The position numbers and the translations under genes were made by a program. The notes below the pieces were generated by a model. The model ran no database searches. It had not been told where the DNA came from and worked only from the letters and a program-made list of their open reading frames with translations. Positions 1-7,562 of a DNA stretch of 16,816 nucleotides are shown piece after piece. Origin of the DNA: Actinomycetota bacterium (GTDB taxonomy: Bacteria > Actinomycetota > Actinomycetes > Streptosporangiales > Streptosporangiaceae); the NCBI GenBank assembly GCA_003168295.1, contig PMST01000099.1, positions 7,481 through 24,296 on the forward strand. The letters are read 5' to 3'. The number at the start of each line of letters is the position of its first letter. The first letter of the stretch is position 1.

Positions 1-27
1 GGTGATATAGGTATGCGGCGCGGTCAT
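1..27 (-). CDS. 5' end of an unidentified minus-strand gene (runs off left edge)
   Basis: Only nine codons are present, reading MTAPHTYIT from an ATG at 25-27. The start is convincing because a near-perfect Shine-Dalgarno, AAGGAGG on the minus strand (33-39), sits five bases upstream. The product cannot be recognised from nine residues. It is divergent from the LLM oxidoreductase, with about 190 bp of hairpin-rich leader between them. Confidence 0.6.
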
Positions 28-66
28 CGCAGCCTCCTTGGGAGGGCTCCGAGCGCCTAAACACAT

Positions 67-133
67 CGAGGCCCCGTAGCAGGGCCTCGGAAATCGAAAC
101 GTCCGGACGCGTCAGCGGCCCCGCGAGCGGGGC
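67..133. promoter_or_regulatory. Hairpin-rich divergent leader region
   Basis: Three symmetrical elements lie between the two divergent genes. CGAGGCCC (67-74) pairs with GGGCCTCG (82-89) across a 7-nt loop. CGTCCGGACG (100-109) is a perfect 10-bp palindrome. GCCCCGC (118-124) pairs with GCGGGGC (127-133) across a GA loop. No T run follows on either strand, so these do not look like classic terminators. They fall in the probable 5' leader of the minus-strand gene starting at 27 and could be operator or attenuation elements; that role is inference. Confidence 0.35.
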
Positions 134-221
134 ATCATGACCTGGAGTCCGTAACCGTTCACCCTCCAAGCATACCGCTCCCGGCCCTGGCGCCCGCCTG
201 GTCGCGCGATAGGTTGAGCCG

Positions 222-1106
222 GTGCGACTAGGCGTGAATGTCCCGAACTTCGGGCCAGGGACCAATCCGGACACGCTGGCCCGCTGGGCCCAGACGGTGG
301 AGGGTCTCGGCTTCGACCTGCTGATGGTCTCCGATCACATCGCCGTGACCGCTGACGTCGCGGAGCAGTACCCGGCGCCGTTCTACGAGCCGTTCACCAC
401 GCTGGCCTGGCTGGCCGGGCTCACCCACAGGGTGCGGCTCGGCACCACGGTGCTCATCGTGCCCTACCGGCACCCGCTGCTGGTCGCCAGGATGGCGGCC
501 AACCTCAACGACCTCAGCGGCGGCAGGCTGGTGCTTGGCGTCGGTGTCGGCTGGGCGCGGCAGGAGTTCGAGGCGCTCGGTGTGGCCTTCACAGAGCGCG
601 GGAGGCTGACCGACGGGCACCTGCTCGCGATCCGCGCCGCCTGGCAGGACGACCTGGACTATCACGGCGGGCAGATCCCGATCTGGGTCGGCGGTAACAG
701 CGACGCCGCGCTCCGCCGGGCCGTGCGCCTCGGCGACGCATGGCACCCGCTGCGGTTCACCCCCGGCTGGCTGACCAGCGCGGTCGACCGCCTCACGACC
801 GCCGCCGCCGATCAGCAGCGGCCCCGGCCCGCCCTGATGCCGCGCATCGCCCTGCAACTGACCGCTTCCCCGGTCACCGGTGAGGACCGGCTGGCCGGGC
901 ACGGCACGATCGGGCAGGTCACCGACGACCTGGAGCGGTTGCGCCTGCTCGGCGCCGGCACCGTGGTGCTCGACCCGTTTAACGGCGATCCGCGCGAGAC
1001 GGGCCGCCCGAAGGAGGCGTGGCACGCCCTGGCGGCAGTGGCCGACCGCTGGACCCGGCAACAATCACAAAACATTGATACCGAACGGAGCCCTAGTGAC
1101 ACATGA
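222..1106 (+). CDS. LLM class (luciferase-like) F420-dependent oxidoreductase
   Basis: Bacterial luciferase-like TIM-barrel protein of 294 residues, cytoplasmic. Enzymes of this class in actinomycetes usually use F420 or FMN for hydride transfer; the substrate is unknown. The N-terminal VNVPNFGP strand, the FDLLMVSDHI segment (31-40), the VRLGTTVLIVPYRHP block (71-85), GGRLVLGVGVGW (100-111) and PIWVGGNSDAALRRA (153-167) are family hallmarks. Residues DYHGGQIPIWVGG (146-158) run straight from the helix to the PIWVGG strand, where relatives usually carry a loop of roughly 15-20 residues, so a small in-frame deletion is likely and activity is uncertain. The start is GTG at 222 with a weak ribosome site. 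The 3' end overlaps the deaminase start by 11 bp, suggesting one transcript. Confidence 0.85.
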   Translation: MRLGVNVPNFGPGTNPDTLARWAQTVEGLGFDLLMVSDHIAVTADVAEQYPAPFYEPFTTLAWLAGLTHRVRLGTTVLIVPYRHPLLVARMAANLNDLSGGRLVLGVGVGWARQEFEALGVAFTERGRLTDGHLLAIRAAWQDDLDYHGGQIPIWVGGNSDAALRRAVRLGDAWHPLRFTPGWLTSAVDRLTTAAADQQRPRPALMPRIALQLTASPVTGEDRLAGHGTIGQVTDDLERLRLLGAGTVVLDPFNGDPRETGRPKEAWHALAAVADRWTRQQSQNIDTERSPSDT

Positions 1107-1608
1107 TGGCCAAGTGACAGCCCGCCCGCCAGAAATCTCCCCGGAAGAACTGCCTCACCTGCGCCGCTGCGTGGAGCTGGCGACCGAGGCGGTGGACGCG
1201 GGGGACTTTCCGTTCGGCTCGGTGCTGGTCGCGGCCGGCGGGCGGGTCCTCGCCGAGGACCGCAACCGTGAGGTGAGCATGGGTGATGCCACCCGGCACC
1301 CGGAGTTCGAGCTGGCTCGCTGGGCCGCGGAGAACATGACCGCCGCAGACCGGGCCGCGGCGACCGTTTTCACCTCGGGTGAGCACTGCCCGATGTGCTC
1401 CGCCGCGCAGGCCTGGGTCGGGCTGGGCCGCATCGTGTACGTGAGCTCGTCCCGGCAGCTGACGGCCTGGCTCACCGAACTCGGGGTGGGGCCGTCACCG
1501 GTGCGCCCGCTGGCCATCAACGAGGTCGCTCCCGGCCTGGTGGTGCAGGGTCCGGTGCCGGGCCTCGACGAGCAGGTCCGCGACCTGCACCGCCGCTTCC
1601 GCAGCTGA
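1096..1608 (+). CDS. Nucleoside deaminase (CDA/guanine deaminase-like Zn enzyme)
   Basis: Zinc-dependent hydrolytic deaminase of 170 residues from the cytidine deaminase superfamily. The zinc and proton-shuttle motif is HPE (His68, Glu70) and the second zinc motif is HCPMC (Cys98, Cys101), spaced as expected for the fold. TSGEHCPMCSAA is typical of the guanine or tRNA-adenosine deaminase-like subgroup, so a purine or related base is the likely substrate, though the exact one cannot be read from sequence. GTG at 1096 was chosen because ACGGAG (1085-1090) lies five bases upstream; a second GTG at 1114 is less well placed. It overlaps the LLM gene by 11 bp, so translational coupling is likely. 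After the stop the same frame stays open and coding-like for 33 codons. Confidence 0.85.
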   Translation: MTHDGQVTARPPEISPEELPHLRRCVELATEAVDAGDFPFGSVLVAAGGRVLAEDRNREVSMGDATRHPEFELARWAAENMTAADRAAATVFTSGEHCPMCSAAQAWVGLGRIVYVSSSRQLTAWLTELGVGPSPVRPLAINEVAPGLVVQGPVPGLDEQVRDLHRRFRS

Positions 1609-1718
1609 CGGCCGCGCCAGGAACCGGCGCGGCAGACGTCGCAGGGCATCGAAGCCGAGCTCAGCGCGGCGGGCGTGTCGGTCATCGATCCGGCCGAGCT
1701 CCGCTTCTGAGGCCGCCG

Positions 1719-1736
1719 GCGCGGCTTTTGCCGCGC
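1719..1736. terminator. Perfect hairpin between convergent genes
   Basis: GCGCGGC (1719-1725), a TTTT loop and GCCGCGC (1730-1736) form a perfect 7-bp GC stem. It lies between the end of the deaminase region and the stop of the convergent MOSC gene (1754). There is no trailing T run, as is common for actinomycete terminators. A bidirectional terminator role is inferred from position. Confidence 0.5.
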
Positions 1737-1753
1737 ACAGCGGGGGAGGGGTG

Positions 1754-2581
1754 TCAGGCCATGCGGACGAGGTCGCCGGTGCGGATGCGGCCCGGGTTCA
1801 GCACCTCGGCGTAGACGCCGGCGCACGGCTCAGGGGCAAGTGAGTCCATCGGTTCCACCCGGTTGTGCCGGGCCAGAACCCGGAGGGCTTCGGCGTCCCG
1901 GGGCAGGTCCCCGTGCGCCAGGGTTGGCACGGCACAGCGGGGCGTGCGGGCGATCACGCGGAGCGTGAGCTTGTCACCGATGCGCAGAATCCGGTCGAGC
2001 CAGTCGTTCTCGGTGAACCCGGCGGCGGCCGTGCGGATCACGATGTTCGGCCGGTAGCGCTCGAGCCGGGCCGTTCGGTACGGGCTGAGCTCGGCGATGC
2101 GCCCGAGTGTCGAGGTGGTCAGCAGGTGCAGCGGCGCGAAATCGACGAAGGTGCCCGGCGGGGAACCCGAGCCGATCTCGTTGACCTCGAAGGGCACCTG
2201 CGCGTTGATGCCAGCACGGAGCACCGCCTCGGGAACGGCCCGGTCCAGGGACGCGGCGGGCGGGCGGGTGGCGGTCAGCGTGACGGGCTCATTCAGCAGC
2301 TCCGACAGGATCGTGTCGAGGTCGGCGTCGGTGCTCCAGACGGTCTTGCCTCCCGGCAGCGCGATGCTTACGTCGCGACCGAGAGCCTGGGCAGAAAGAG
2401 TGAGCAGGTCGCGCCACAGCCGCGGGTACTTCGCGCTCGCGATCTTGCCCGTCCTGCGGCTGATCACGGCCAGGCGCCGGTCCCTGGCCAGGCCGAGACG
2501 GGTCACCTCGCTCACGTCCACGTCCTCGCCGAGCATGGACTTGACCGGATAACGCCGCAGCGCGGCCACGGTTCCGAGCAT
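1754..2581 (-). CDS. MOSC domain-containing protein
   Basis: Protein of 275 residues with an N-terminal MOSC beta-barrel (about 1-115: VAALRRYPVKSMLGE, LGLARDRRLAV) followed by the MOSC domain proper (about 120-275). RYRPNIVI (175-182) and TPRCAVPT with Cys216 are the usual core motifs; in this family the conserved Cys binds sulfur or molybdenum cofactor. Such proteins deliver sulfur or reduce N-hydroxylated compounds with Moco, as in the YcbX and mARC relatives. Length is normal. ATG at 2581 has only a weak GGGA upstream. It is the last gene of the minus-strand run, 28 bp after the GYD gene, so it is probably co-transcribed with it. Confidence 0.88.
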   Translation of the reverse strand: MLGTVAALRRYPVKSMLGEDVDVSEVTRLGLARDRRLAVISRRTGKIASAKYPRLWRDLLTLSAQALGRDVSIALPGGKTVWSTDADLDTILSELLNEPVTLTATRPPAASLDRAVPEAVLRAGINAQVPFEVNEIGSGSPPGTFVDFAPLHLLTTSTLGRIAELSPYRTARLERYRPNIVIRTAAAGFTENDWLDRILRIGDKLTLRVIARTPRCAVPTLAHGDLPRDAEALRVLARHNRVEPMDSLAPEPCAGVYAEVLNPGRIRTGDLVRMA

Positions 2582-2609
2582 GCTCTGATTATCCCAGGGT
2601 TACCCGGGT

Positions 2610-2933
2610 TCAGGACTCGCCGGGCGCGCGGTACTGCGGCGACTTGGTGGTGGCCCGGTCCATGTCCTCCGGTGTCATCAATGGGGTGACCCGGCCCTTG
2701 GCCTTACCCGTGTTGTTGATGGCCAGCGAGAACGCGGCGGCACTCTCGTTGTCTGGCAGATCGCAGATCACCAGGAGGTCCTCGACCCCGAAGGAAAAGT
2801 AGAAGCATTCCAGCGTTCCGCCCAGGCTGGCGAAGAGCTCCTTCGCCGCGTCCACCCGCGGCGTGCCCCCCTCGGTGGCCAGGCCCTTGAGCCCTTCGCC
2901 GATATAGGACCCCTGAAACAGATACTTGGGCAT
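2610..2933 (-). CDS. GYD domain-containing protein
   Basis: Small protein of 107 residues, all of it a GYD domain, a ferredoxin-like alpha/beta fold of unknown function. MPKYLFQGSY at the N-terminus, the EGLKGLATEGGTPR segment, the LGGTLECFYFSFG strand pair and PLMTPEDMDRA near the C-terminus are typical. The frame is open further upstream to 3002, but ATG at 2933 is preferred because it matches the family start and has GGGAGG on the minus strand about 7 bases upstream. It sits between the VOC and MOSC genes in the same direction. No ligand or catalytic residue can be named. Confidence 0.87.
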   Translation of the reverse strand: MPKYLFQGSYIGEGLKGLATEGGTPRVDAAKELFASLGGTLECFYFSFGVEDLLVICDLPDNESAAAFSLAINNTGKAKGRVTPLMTPEDMDRATTKSPQYRAPGES

Positions 2934-3005
2934 GAGAGCGCCTCCCTGCGCAGCGTGCCAGCCGAACAGTCTTTTCGTACACGGTGCGGCGAGTTCCCGC
3001 AAGGG

Positions 3006-3416
3006 TCATCCTGGCCGCGCCGGAATCCCGTCGCCGTCCGGGGGCTGGAGCACGCAGAACTCGTTGGCATCGGGATCGGCCAGGATGTGCCAGCGCCAGC
3101 CGTCCTCCAGGATGACCTGCTCGGTCACCAACGTCGCGCCCAGGCCGAGGATCCGGCTGACCTCAGCATCCATATCGGCCGTGCGCAGGTCCAGGTGGAG
3201 GCGGTTCTTCTGGCGCTTGTCGTCGGGCACGCGCTGCAGCAGCAACTCGATGCCCTGGCCGCCCGCTGGTATCAGGCTGCGGTACGGCCCGGTGGTAGCG
3301 CGGCCAGCGGTGAACCCCAGCACGCCGGCCCAGAACTGCGCCGAGCGGTCCAGGTCCGAGCAGTCGATCACGATGACCAGCTCGCCGTTCCGGTAGGGCT
3401 GCGGCATCCTGCTCAT
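3006..3416 (-). CDS. VOC family protein (glyoxalase-like domain)
   Basis: Protein of 136 residues built from two beta-alpha-beta-beta-beta modules of the vicinal oxygen chelate superfamily. Visible blocks are VIVIDCSDLDRSAQFWAGVLGF in the first half (shared with glyoxalase and bleomycin-resistance proteins), RLHLDLRTADMDAEV in the middle and GWRWHILADPDANEFCVL at the end. This is the actinomycete glyoxalase-like subgroup; members may bind small molecules or antibiotics or act as metal-dependent lyases or isomerases, and the ligand is unknown. ATG at 3416 has GGAGG (minus strand, 3429-3433) 12 bases upstream; a second Met at 3407 would be further from it. It is 39 bp after the PLD-like lipoprotein gene and probably co-transcribed. 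Confidence 0.87.
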   Translation of the reverse strand: MSRMPQPYRNGELVIVIDCSDLDRSAQFWAGVLGFTAGRATTGPYRSLIPAGGQGIELLLQRVPDDKRQKNRLHLDLRTADMDAEVSRILGLGATLVTEQVILEDGWRWHILADPDANEFCVLQPPDGDGIPARPG

Positions 3417-3455
3417 GAGGTTATTGTTCCTCCGCGGGCAAACGGACCGGGAAAT

Positions 3456-4511
3456 CTAGGACGAGTGCTTGCCGCTGCGGAAATCGGCGGCGAACGTGCC
3501 GGCAATCGCGGACAGGACCGCGTGGTTCGAGCTGATCAGCCCGAGCTCGCGATTGTCGTTCAGGGAGGTACTCGAGAAGTTTTCCGAACCGATGAAGACC
3601 TTCGCATGTGAGGTGCCGTAGTCCGCCTCGATGACCTTCCCGTGGATGTAGAAGCCGGCCGACGAGCTGTAATAGCTGATGTGGATCCCGGCACGGGCCA
3701 GCCTGGCGTACGCGCTGTCGTACTCGCCGTCTTCGTTCTCCCCGCAGATCTGCACGTCGACGCCACGCTTAGCCGCCTTGATCAGCGCGTTCTCCACCGT
3801 CGTATCGCCCATTTCCTCGCTGTAGATGCGAAGGCTGCTGGTGGCCCCGTTGATGAGGCCGAGCAGTTTCTCCTGCGCGTCCGTCGGTGACCAGACCAGG
3901 TCGCTCCCGTCACTGGGGCGAACGGCCCGGTGAGCGAAGTCGGCGCTGAACACCGCGGTGATGGCGGAGACGTCGGAGCGGTTGGTGTCGACGACCAGGA
4001 AGTCCCGGGACGTCGGATAGTAATCGCTGGTCAGGTTGGCGGTCATGATGACCGCCTCGGTCCCGTCGACGATCAGGGTCTTCTGATGGGTGTAGTGGTA
4101 ACTCGGCGAGGACCAGGTGACCATGGCCCCGTGGGAGCCGAGGTAGGAGTACGCGGTCGCGTTCTCGCTCTGCTCGCGCCGGTCCAAGATGACGTGGACG
4201 CGCACACCGCGCTTGGCCGCCGCGGCCAGGTCATGCTCCCCGGTGGTGTCGGCGAACTCATACATGGTCACGTCGATGCTGTGCTTGGCGCCGTTGATGA
4301 GCCTGTACACGGGGGAGAACCCGGCGCCCGGCTCGATGATAAGCGGGCCGGATCGCGTCACGGCCGAGGTTCCTGACTGTGCCCGGACCGCGGCCGAGGC
4401 GGTGGCCTGGCCGGCCGTCGGCGCCTCGACCTTGCAACCGGCTACGGCAAGCATCCCGGCCGTCAGGCCGAGGACGGCGGACGCGGAAGCTAGGGCACTG
4501 CGACGGCCCAT
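3456..4511 (-). CDS. Phospholipase D-like lipoprotein (two HKD motifs)
   Basis: Secreted, probably lipid-anchored protein of 351 residues. The N-terminus has two arginines, a hydrophobic stretch and a lipobox VAGC with the modified Cys at 26; a weak twin-arginine character (GRRSAL) is also present. Both phospholipase D signatures are intact: HQK with Asp at 142-149 and HGK with Asp at 290-297 (HxKx4D), each followed by the expected Asn (TAN, GSEN). PLD enzymes use the two histidines to cleave phosphodiesters of lipids or nucleic acids through a phospho-histidine intermediate. Residues 27-55 look like a flexible Ala/Thr-rich linker. Start ATG 4511 has GGGAGG nine bases upstream. The substrate is unknown; an extracellular lipase or a non-specific nuclease are both possible. 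Confidence 0.88.
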   Translation of the reverse strand: MGRRSALASASAVLGLTAGMLAVAGCKVEAPTAGQATASAAVRAQSGTSAVTRSGPLIIEPGAGFSPVYRLINGAKHSIDVTMYEFADTTGEHDLAAAAKRGVRVHVILDRREQSENATAYSYLGSHGAMVTWSSPSYHYTHQKTLIVDGTEAVIMTANLTSDYYPTSRDFLVVDTNRSDVSAITAVFSADFAHRAVRPSDGSDLVWSPTDAQEKLLGLINGATSSLRIYSEEMGDTTVENALIKAAKRGVDVQICGENEDGEYDSAYARLARAGIHISYYSSSAGFYIHGKVIEADYGTSHAKVFIGSENFSSTSLNDNRELGLISSNHAVLSAIAGTFAADFRSGKHSS

Positions 4512-4580
4512 GGTAGGCGTCCTCCCGGTATCATCGCGCTATTCGCCGTGATCGTTCCTCAATTACCCGCGCTGCGGGAA

Positions 4581-4787
4581 CTAAGCAGGGATGGGGCGGC
4601 GAAACCGCTCAGGTGCCGGGGCTGGGGGTATATTGTCGGCCGGCCACCGCTCGACGGCGGCCGCGAACGCCTCGGCGGCCGCCTCCTCGGCGATGTCGAG
4701 GTCGCCGAAACGCCTGGTCAGTGCGGCCACCACCCGCGCCCACTCCTCGTGATGGACCCGGGTGACCGCCTCCTCGACGTCACTCAC
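4581..4787 (-). pseudogene. Truncated ECF sigma factor (N-terminal stump)
   Basis: 68-codon ORF whose first ~55 residues are the N-terminus of the large ECF sigma family usually encoded beside YciI/DGPF genes: DVEEAVTRVHHEEWARVVAA, TRRFGDLDIAEEAAAEAF and AVERWPAD. Those residues are part of sigma region 2. At about 4620 the frame departs into an unrelated Pro/Arg-rich tail and stops; the rest of region 2, region 4 and the C-terminal domain of this roughly 400-residue family are absent, and only 69 bp remain before the PLD gene. GTG at 4785-4787 overlaps the YciI stop as GTGA, so the ancestral translational coupling survives. A working sigma factor is very unlikely. Confidence 0.78.
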
Positions 4788-5107
4788 TGGAACGGCCGCA
4801 CCTCGATCTTCCGATCGCAGACCTTCGACGCCTCGGCGGCGAGCTTGAGCGCCACATCCAGATCGGGGGCCTCCCACACCCAGATGCCGGCGAGATACTC
4901 CTTCGACTCCACGAAAGGCCCGTCGCTGAACACCGCCTGCTCGCCCCGGTTGTCGATGACCGTGGCCGCGTCGGTGTCCGCGAGTCCGCCCGCGAAAACC
5001 CAGTAGCCCTCGGCGATCAGTCGTTCGTTGAACGCGCTGATGGCAGGCCGCCTGTCGGTGCTGCCGGGATTGCTCTTGTCATCGATCACGGAAACCAGGT
5101 ACTGCAT
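4784..5107 (-). CDS. YciI family protein (DGPF domain)
   Basis: Protein of 107 residues with a complete YCII-related fold. MQYLVSVIDD opens the first strand, AFNERLIAEGYWVFAGGL (25-42) is the usual helix-strand segment, and SDGPFVESKEYLAG (61-74) carries the DGPF signature. Family members are small dimeric proteins without a settled function and are very often paired with an ECF sigma gene in actinobacteria, as here. The frame is open to 5356 but ATG at 5107 fits the family start and has AGGAGA about ten bases upstream. Its stop overlaps the sigma start by four bases. The reductase gene ends 53 bp upstream, so a three-gene transcript is likely. Confidence 0.88.
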   Translation of the reverse strand: MQYLVSVIDDKSNPGSTDRRPAISAFNERLIAEGYWVFAGGLADTDAATVIDNRGEQAVFSDGPFVESKEYLAGIWVWEAPDLDVALKLAAEASKVCDRKIEVRPFQ

Positions 5108-5160
5108 CTGAAGATCATCTCCTGTGGTGTCAAGACAGCGTGGTTCGGTGGTCAGGGACT

Positions 5161-5769
5161 TCAGGCCGTTGCATACCGCGGTCGGCCGGCCGGACGGTAG
5201 ACCTGGATCGACACGCCCTTCGAGTCGACCCGCGACTCGACCAGGTCGAGCGCAAGATCCGGACCGGTCTCCGGGAACAGTCGCGCGCCCTGGCCGAGAA
5301 CCACCGGGATCACGATCAGAATCATCTTGTCGACCAGATCGTTCTCCAGCAGCCACCGGGTCAGGGCGCCACTGCCGTGCACCTGCAACTCACCCCCCGG
5401 CTTGGCCTTCAGCTCACTGATGGCCGTCGCGAGGTCACCGCGGAGAACGGTCGTGTCCGCCCAACGCGGCGCGGTGAGCGTGGTCGAGGCAACGTACTTG
5501 GGGGCCTCGTTCAAGGCCACGCCGATGGGATGTGCGCGCATCTGGTCGATTGATCCCCAGGAGCCGGCGAACAACTCGTAGGTGCGCCGGCCGAACAGGA
5601 ACGCCTCGGCGCGCTGGTAGGTCTGCGTGATGAGCGTCCTGGTCTCCTCGTCACCCGCCCCCCGGGCCCATCCGCCGCGCTCGAATCCGTTCCTGCGGTC
5701 ATCCGACGCACCGCCGTTTCCCTGCATCACTCCATCGAGGGTGACCTGGGTCATGGTCGTCAGCTTCAT
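5161..5769 (-). CDS. Dihydrofolate reductase family protein (RibD C-terminal domain)
   Basis: Protein of 202 residues with the RibD_C/DHFR-like fold. Typical blocks are the N-terminal QVTLDGVMQG (8-17), the EAFLFGRRTYELFAG segment, PKYVASTTL, GELQVHGSGALTRWLLENDLVD (NADPH-binding region) and VIPVVLGQGARLFPE. Single-domain members are NADPH-dependent reductases of undefined substrate and should not be called genuine DHFR or RibD. Start ATG 5769 has AAGGA nine bases upstream. It is the first intact gene of the minus-strand run and is followed by YciI and the sigma stump; this reductase, YciI and ECF combination is a recurrent actinobacterial neighbourhood. Confidence 0.88.
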   Translation of the reverse strand: MKLTTMTQVTLDGVMQGNGGASDDRRNGFERGGWARGAGDEETRTLITQTYQRAEAFLFGRRTYELFAGSWGSIDQMRAHPIGVALNEAPKYVASTTLTAPRWADTTVLRGDLATAISELKAKPGGELQVHGSGALTRWLLENDLVDKMILIVIPVVLGQGARLFPETGPDLALDLVESRVDSKGVSIQVYRPAGRPRYATA

Positions 5770-6376
5770 GATCGCGGTTCCTTCACCTTAGTGCCGCCCC
5801 TTGCGGGCGGCCTCACCCCTGCTACGAACACCACCGCCTCGATCCGACACCGCCTCCCGGATTTCTTTGAAGAACTTTCCGGGACGCCGGTCGTCAGCGA
5901 TCCGACGGCACGACGGCTTCGCGGCGACGGCGCTCCACTTCCTTGAGCGCGCCCAGCGCGGACAAGCTCTTGGACCAGATCGATCGCGAAGATCCTGACC
6001 AGTGGTGCCGGGCGTCGAACGGCTCGTGGCGTGAGGGCAACCTCGCCGGTGGCGTAGCCGCACGCAAGGCCATCAACGCCGGCCAGACCATCCGCCCGCG
6101 GCCAAGCGGCAGTGCGGTGAAGGCGGGGGAGGACGAGGCCGCTAGCAGGATGCCGGCCTGGGGGAGGTGGCCTGCATGAATGACATGGCTGTCGTTTAGG
6201 CGGGTGCATCGCATTTGGGCCAGGCGGGGCGTGAAGGTGCATGTCGCGGCGGTGCGGCCCCGCGGAGCGAAACTTCCAGCTTCCTGGATAACTCGGACGA
6301 CTGGCCCGAGTGGGGCCTCATCTCGCCTAAGGTATTGACGACCAGGCAAGGTATGGGCGGGTAAGGGTGCCGGATC
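5770..6376. other. Gene-poor stretch with a possible decayed minus-strand gene
   Basis: No intact gene is supported here. On the minus strand between about 5990 and 5788, three frames give protein-like pieces in sequence: IFAIDLVQELVRAG, then LGALKEVERRRREAVVPSD, then RPGKFFKEIREAV up to a TAA at 5788, 18 bp before the reductase start. This is what a frameshifted small gene would look like, but I recognise no family. A plus-strand ORF at 5943-6179 has no ribosome site and no recognisable content. A TTGACG (6335-6340) upstream of the LCP gene could be a -35 box, but no good -10 follows. Confidence 0.3.
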
Positions 6377-7534
6377 ATGACTGATTGGCAGGACGGCTGG
6401 TACCGGCAAGAACCCGGACAGCCTAGGACAGGTCAGGCGCCGTCCGGTGCCGCAGGCGGCGGTCGCGCGGCGTGGCCCGAGCAGCCGCCAGTGCGGCGGG
6501 CACCAGGCCTGCCCGCGACGGGGCGGCCAGGGCCGTCCCGACCGGGAACCGGCCGTCGGCGGAGGTTCTGGGGGCAGCGGGGCCGCCGCGGGCGGCGGAT
6601 CGCCCTGATCGCTGGTTTGGTCGTGGTGGTCCTGGTGGTGGCGCTCGTGGGCTCGTACTTCTACCTGGACTCCAAGCTGAGCCGCTCGGTCACGCTTCCG
6701 GCCTTTTCCGGCCAGTCCGCGGGGCAGAACTGGCTGATCGCCGGGGCGGACAGCCGGCAGGGGCTTTCCCAGAAGCAGATAGTCAGCCTGCATGTCGGCG
6801 ACGTCACCGGGACCGAGAACTCCGACTCCCTGATGCTGCTGCACATCGGCAGCGGCAGGCCGGTACTGATCAGCATCCCGCGCGACTCCTACGTGCCGAT
6901 CCCCGGTCACGGCGACAACAAGATCAACGCGGCACTTGGGTTCGGAGGCCCTGCGCTGCTCGTCAAGACCGTGGAGAACCTCACCGGGCTGCAGATCAAC
7001 CATTACATGGGGATCGGGTTCGGCGGGCTGGTCAGCGTGGTGAACCAGGTGGGCGGGGTGACGATGTGCCTGCCGAAGGCGCTGCACGACTACGACTCCG
7101 GCGCCAACATCCCCGCGGGCTGCCACAACCTGGACGGCGCCCAGGCGCTGGCCTTCGTCCGGGACCGGCACTCGTTCGCCGACGAGGACCTGCAGCGGAT
7201 TGAGGATCAGCGGGCGTTTCTCAAGGCCCTGCTCGTCAAAGCCACCAGTCCGGGCGTGTACCTCAATCCGTTCGTGGCCCTGCCGTTCGGCTCCGCCGCG
7301 GCCAGCTCGATCTCGGTTGACCAGGGCACGCAGCTGTACGACCTGATCAAGGTCGCGCGGGCCCTGCGTAACCCGCAGACCGGGACGGTCCCGATCGCCA
7401 ACTCCAACTACGAGACGGTGAACGCGGGCGACGCGGTGCAGTTGAATAGCGTCGAGGCCCTGCAGCTCTTCAACGACCTGAAGAACAATCAGCAGGTACC
7501 GGCGAATCTGCTGACCGGGACAACCGTCGGCTGA
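6377..7534 (+). CDS. LCP (LytR-CpsA-Psr) family cell-wall glycopolymer ligase
   Basis: Membrane protein of 385 residues. Residues 1-74 are a cytosolic Gly/Pro/Arg-rich tail; a hydrophobic helix at about 75-97 anchors it; the LCP domain follows outside (about 115-290). LCP enzymes transfer undecaprenyl-linked glycopolymers such as teichoic acid, arabinogalactan or capsule to peptidoglycan. Key motifs are present: ADSR (124-127), NSDS (149-152), SIPRD with Arg169 and Asp170, KINAA (182-186), QVGGV and FVRDRH (260-265), then RIEDQRAFL. Two extracellular cysteines, 231 and 249, are spaced as in LCP proteins that form a disulfide. No separate C-terminal LytR domain is evident. ATG 6377 has a weak GTAAGGG upstream. 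It converges on the XRE gene, leaving 28 bp. Confidence 0.92.
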   Translation: MTDWQDGWYRQEPGQPRTGQAPSGAAGGGRAAWPEQPPVRRAPGLPATGRPGPSRPGTGRRRRFWGQRGRRGRRIALIAGLVVVVLVVALVGSYFYLDSKLSRSVTLPAFSGQSAGQNWLIAGADSRQGLSQKQIVSLHVGDVTGTENSDSLMLLHIGSGRPVLISIPRDSYVPIPGHGDNKINAALGFGGPALLVKTVENLTGLQINHYMGIGFGGLVSVVNQVGGVTMCLPKALHDYDSGANIPAGCHNLDGAQALAFVRDRHSFADEDLQRIEDQRAFLKALLVKATSPGVYLNPFVALPFGSAAASSISVDQGTQLYDLIKVARALRNPQTGTVPIANSNYETVNAGDAVQLNSVEALQLFNDLKNNQQVPANLLTGTTVG

Positions 7535-7562
7535 CCGCCTTCGCGACCCGCCGGGCCCGAAG

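Noticed and set aside
228..1064. 278-codon minus-strand open frame opposite the LLM gene
   Set aside because: Shadow frame of a clearly recognised oxidoreductase; no ribosome site and no recognisable domain.
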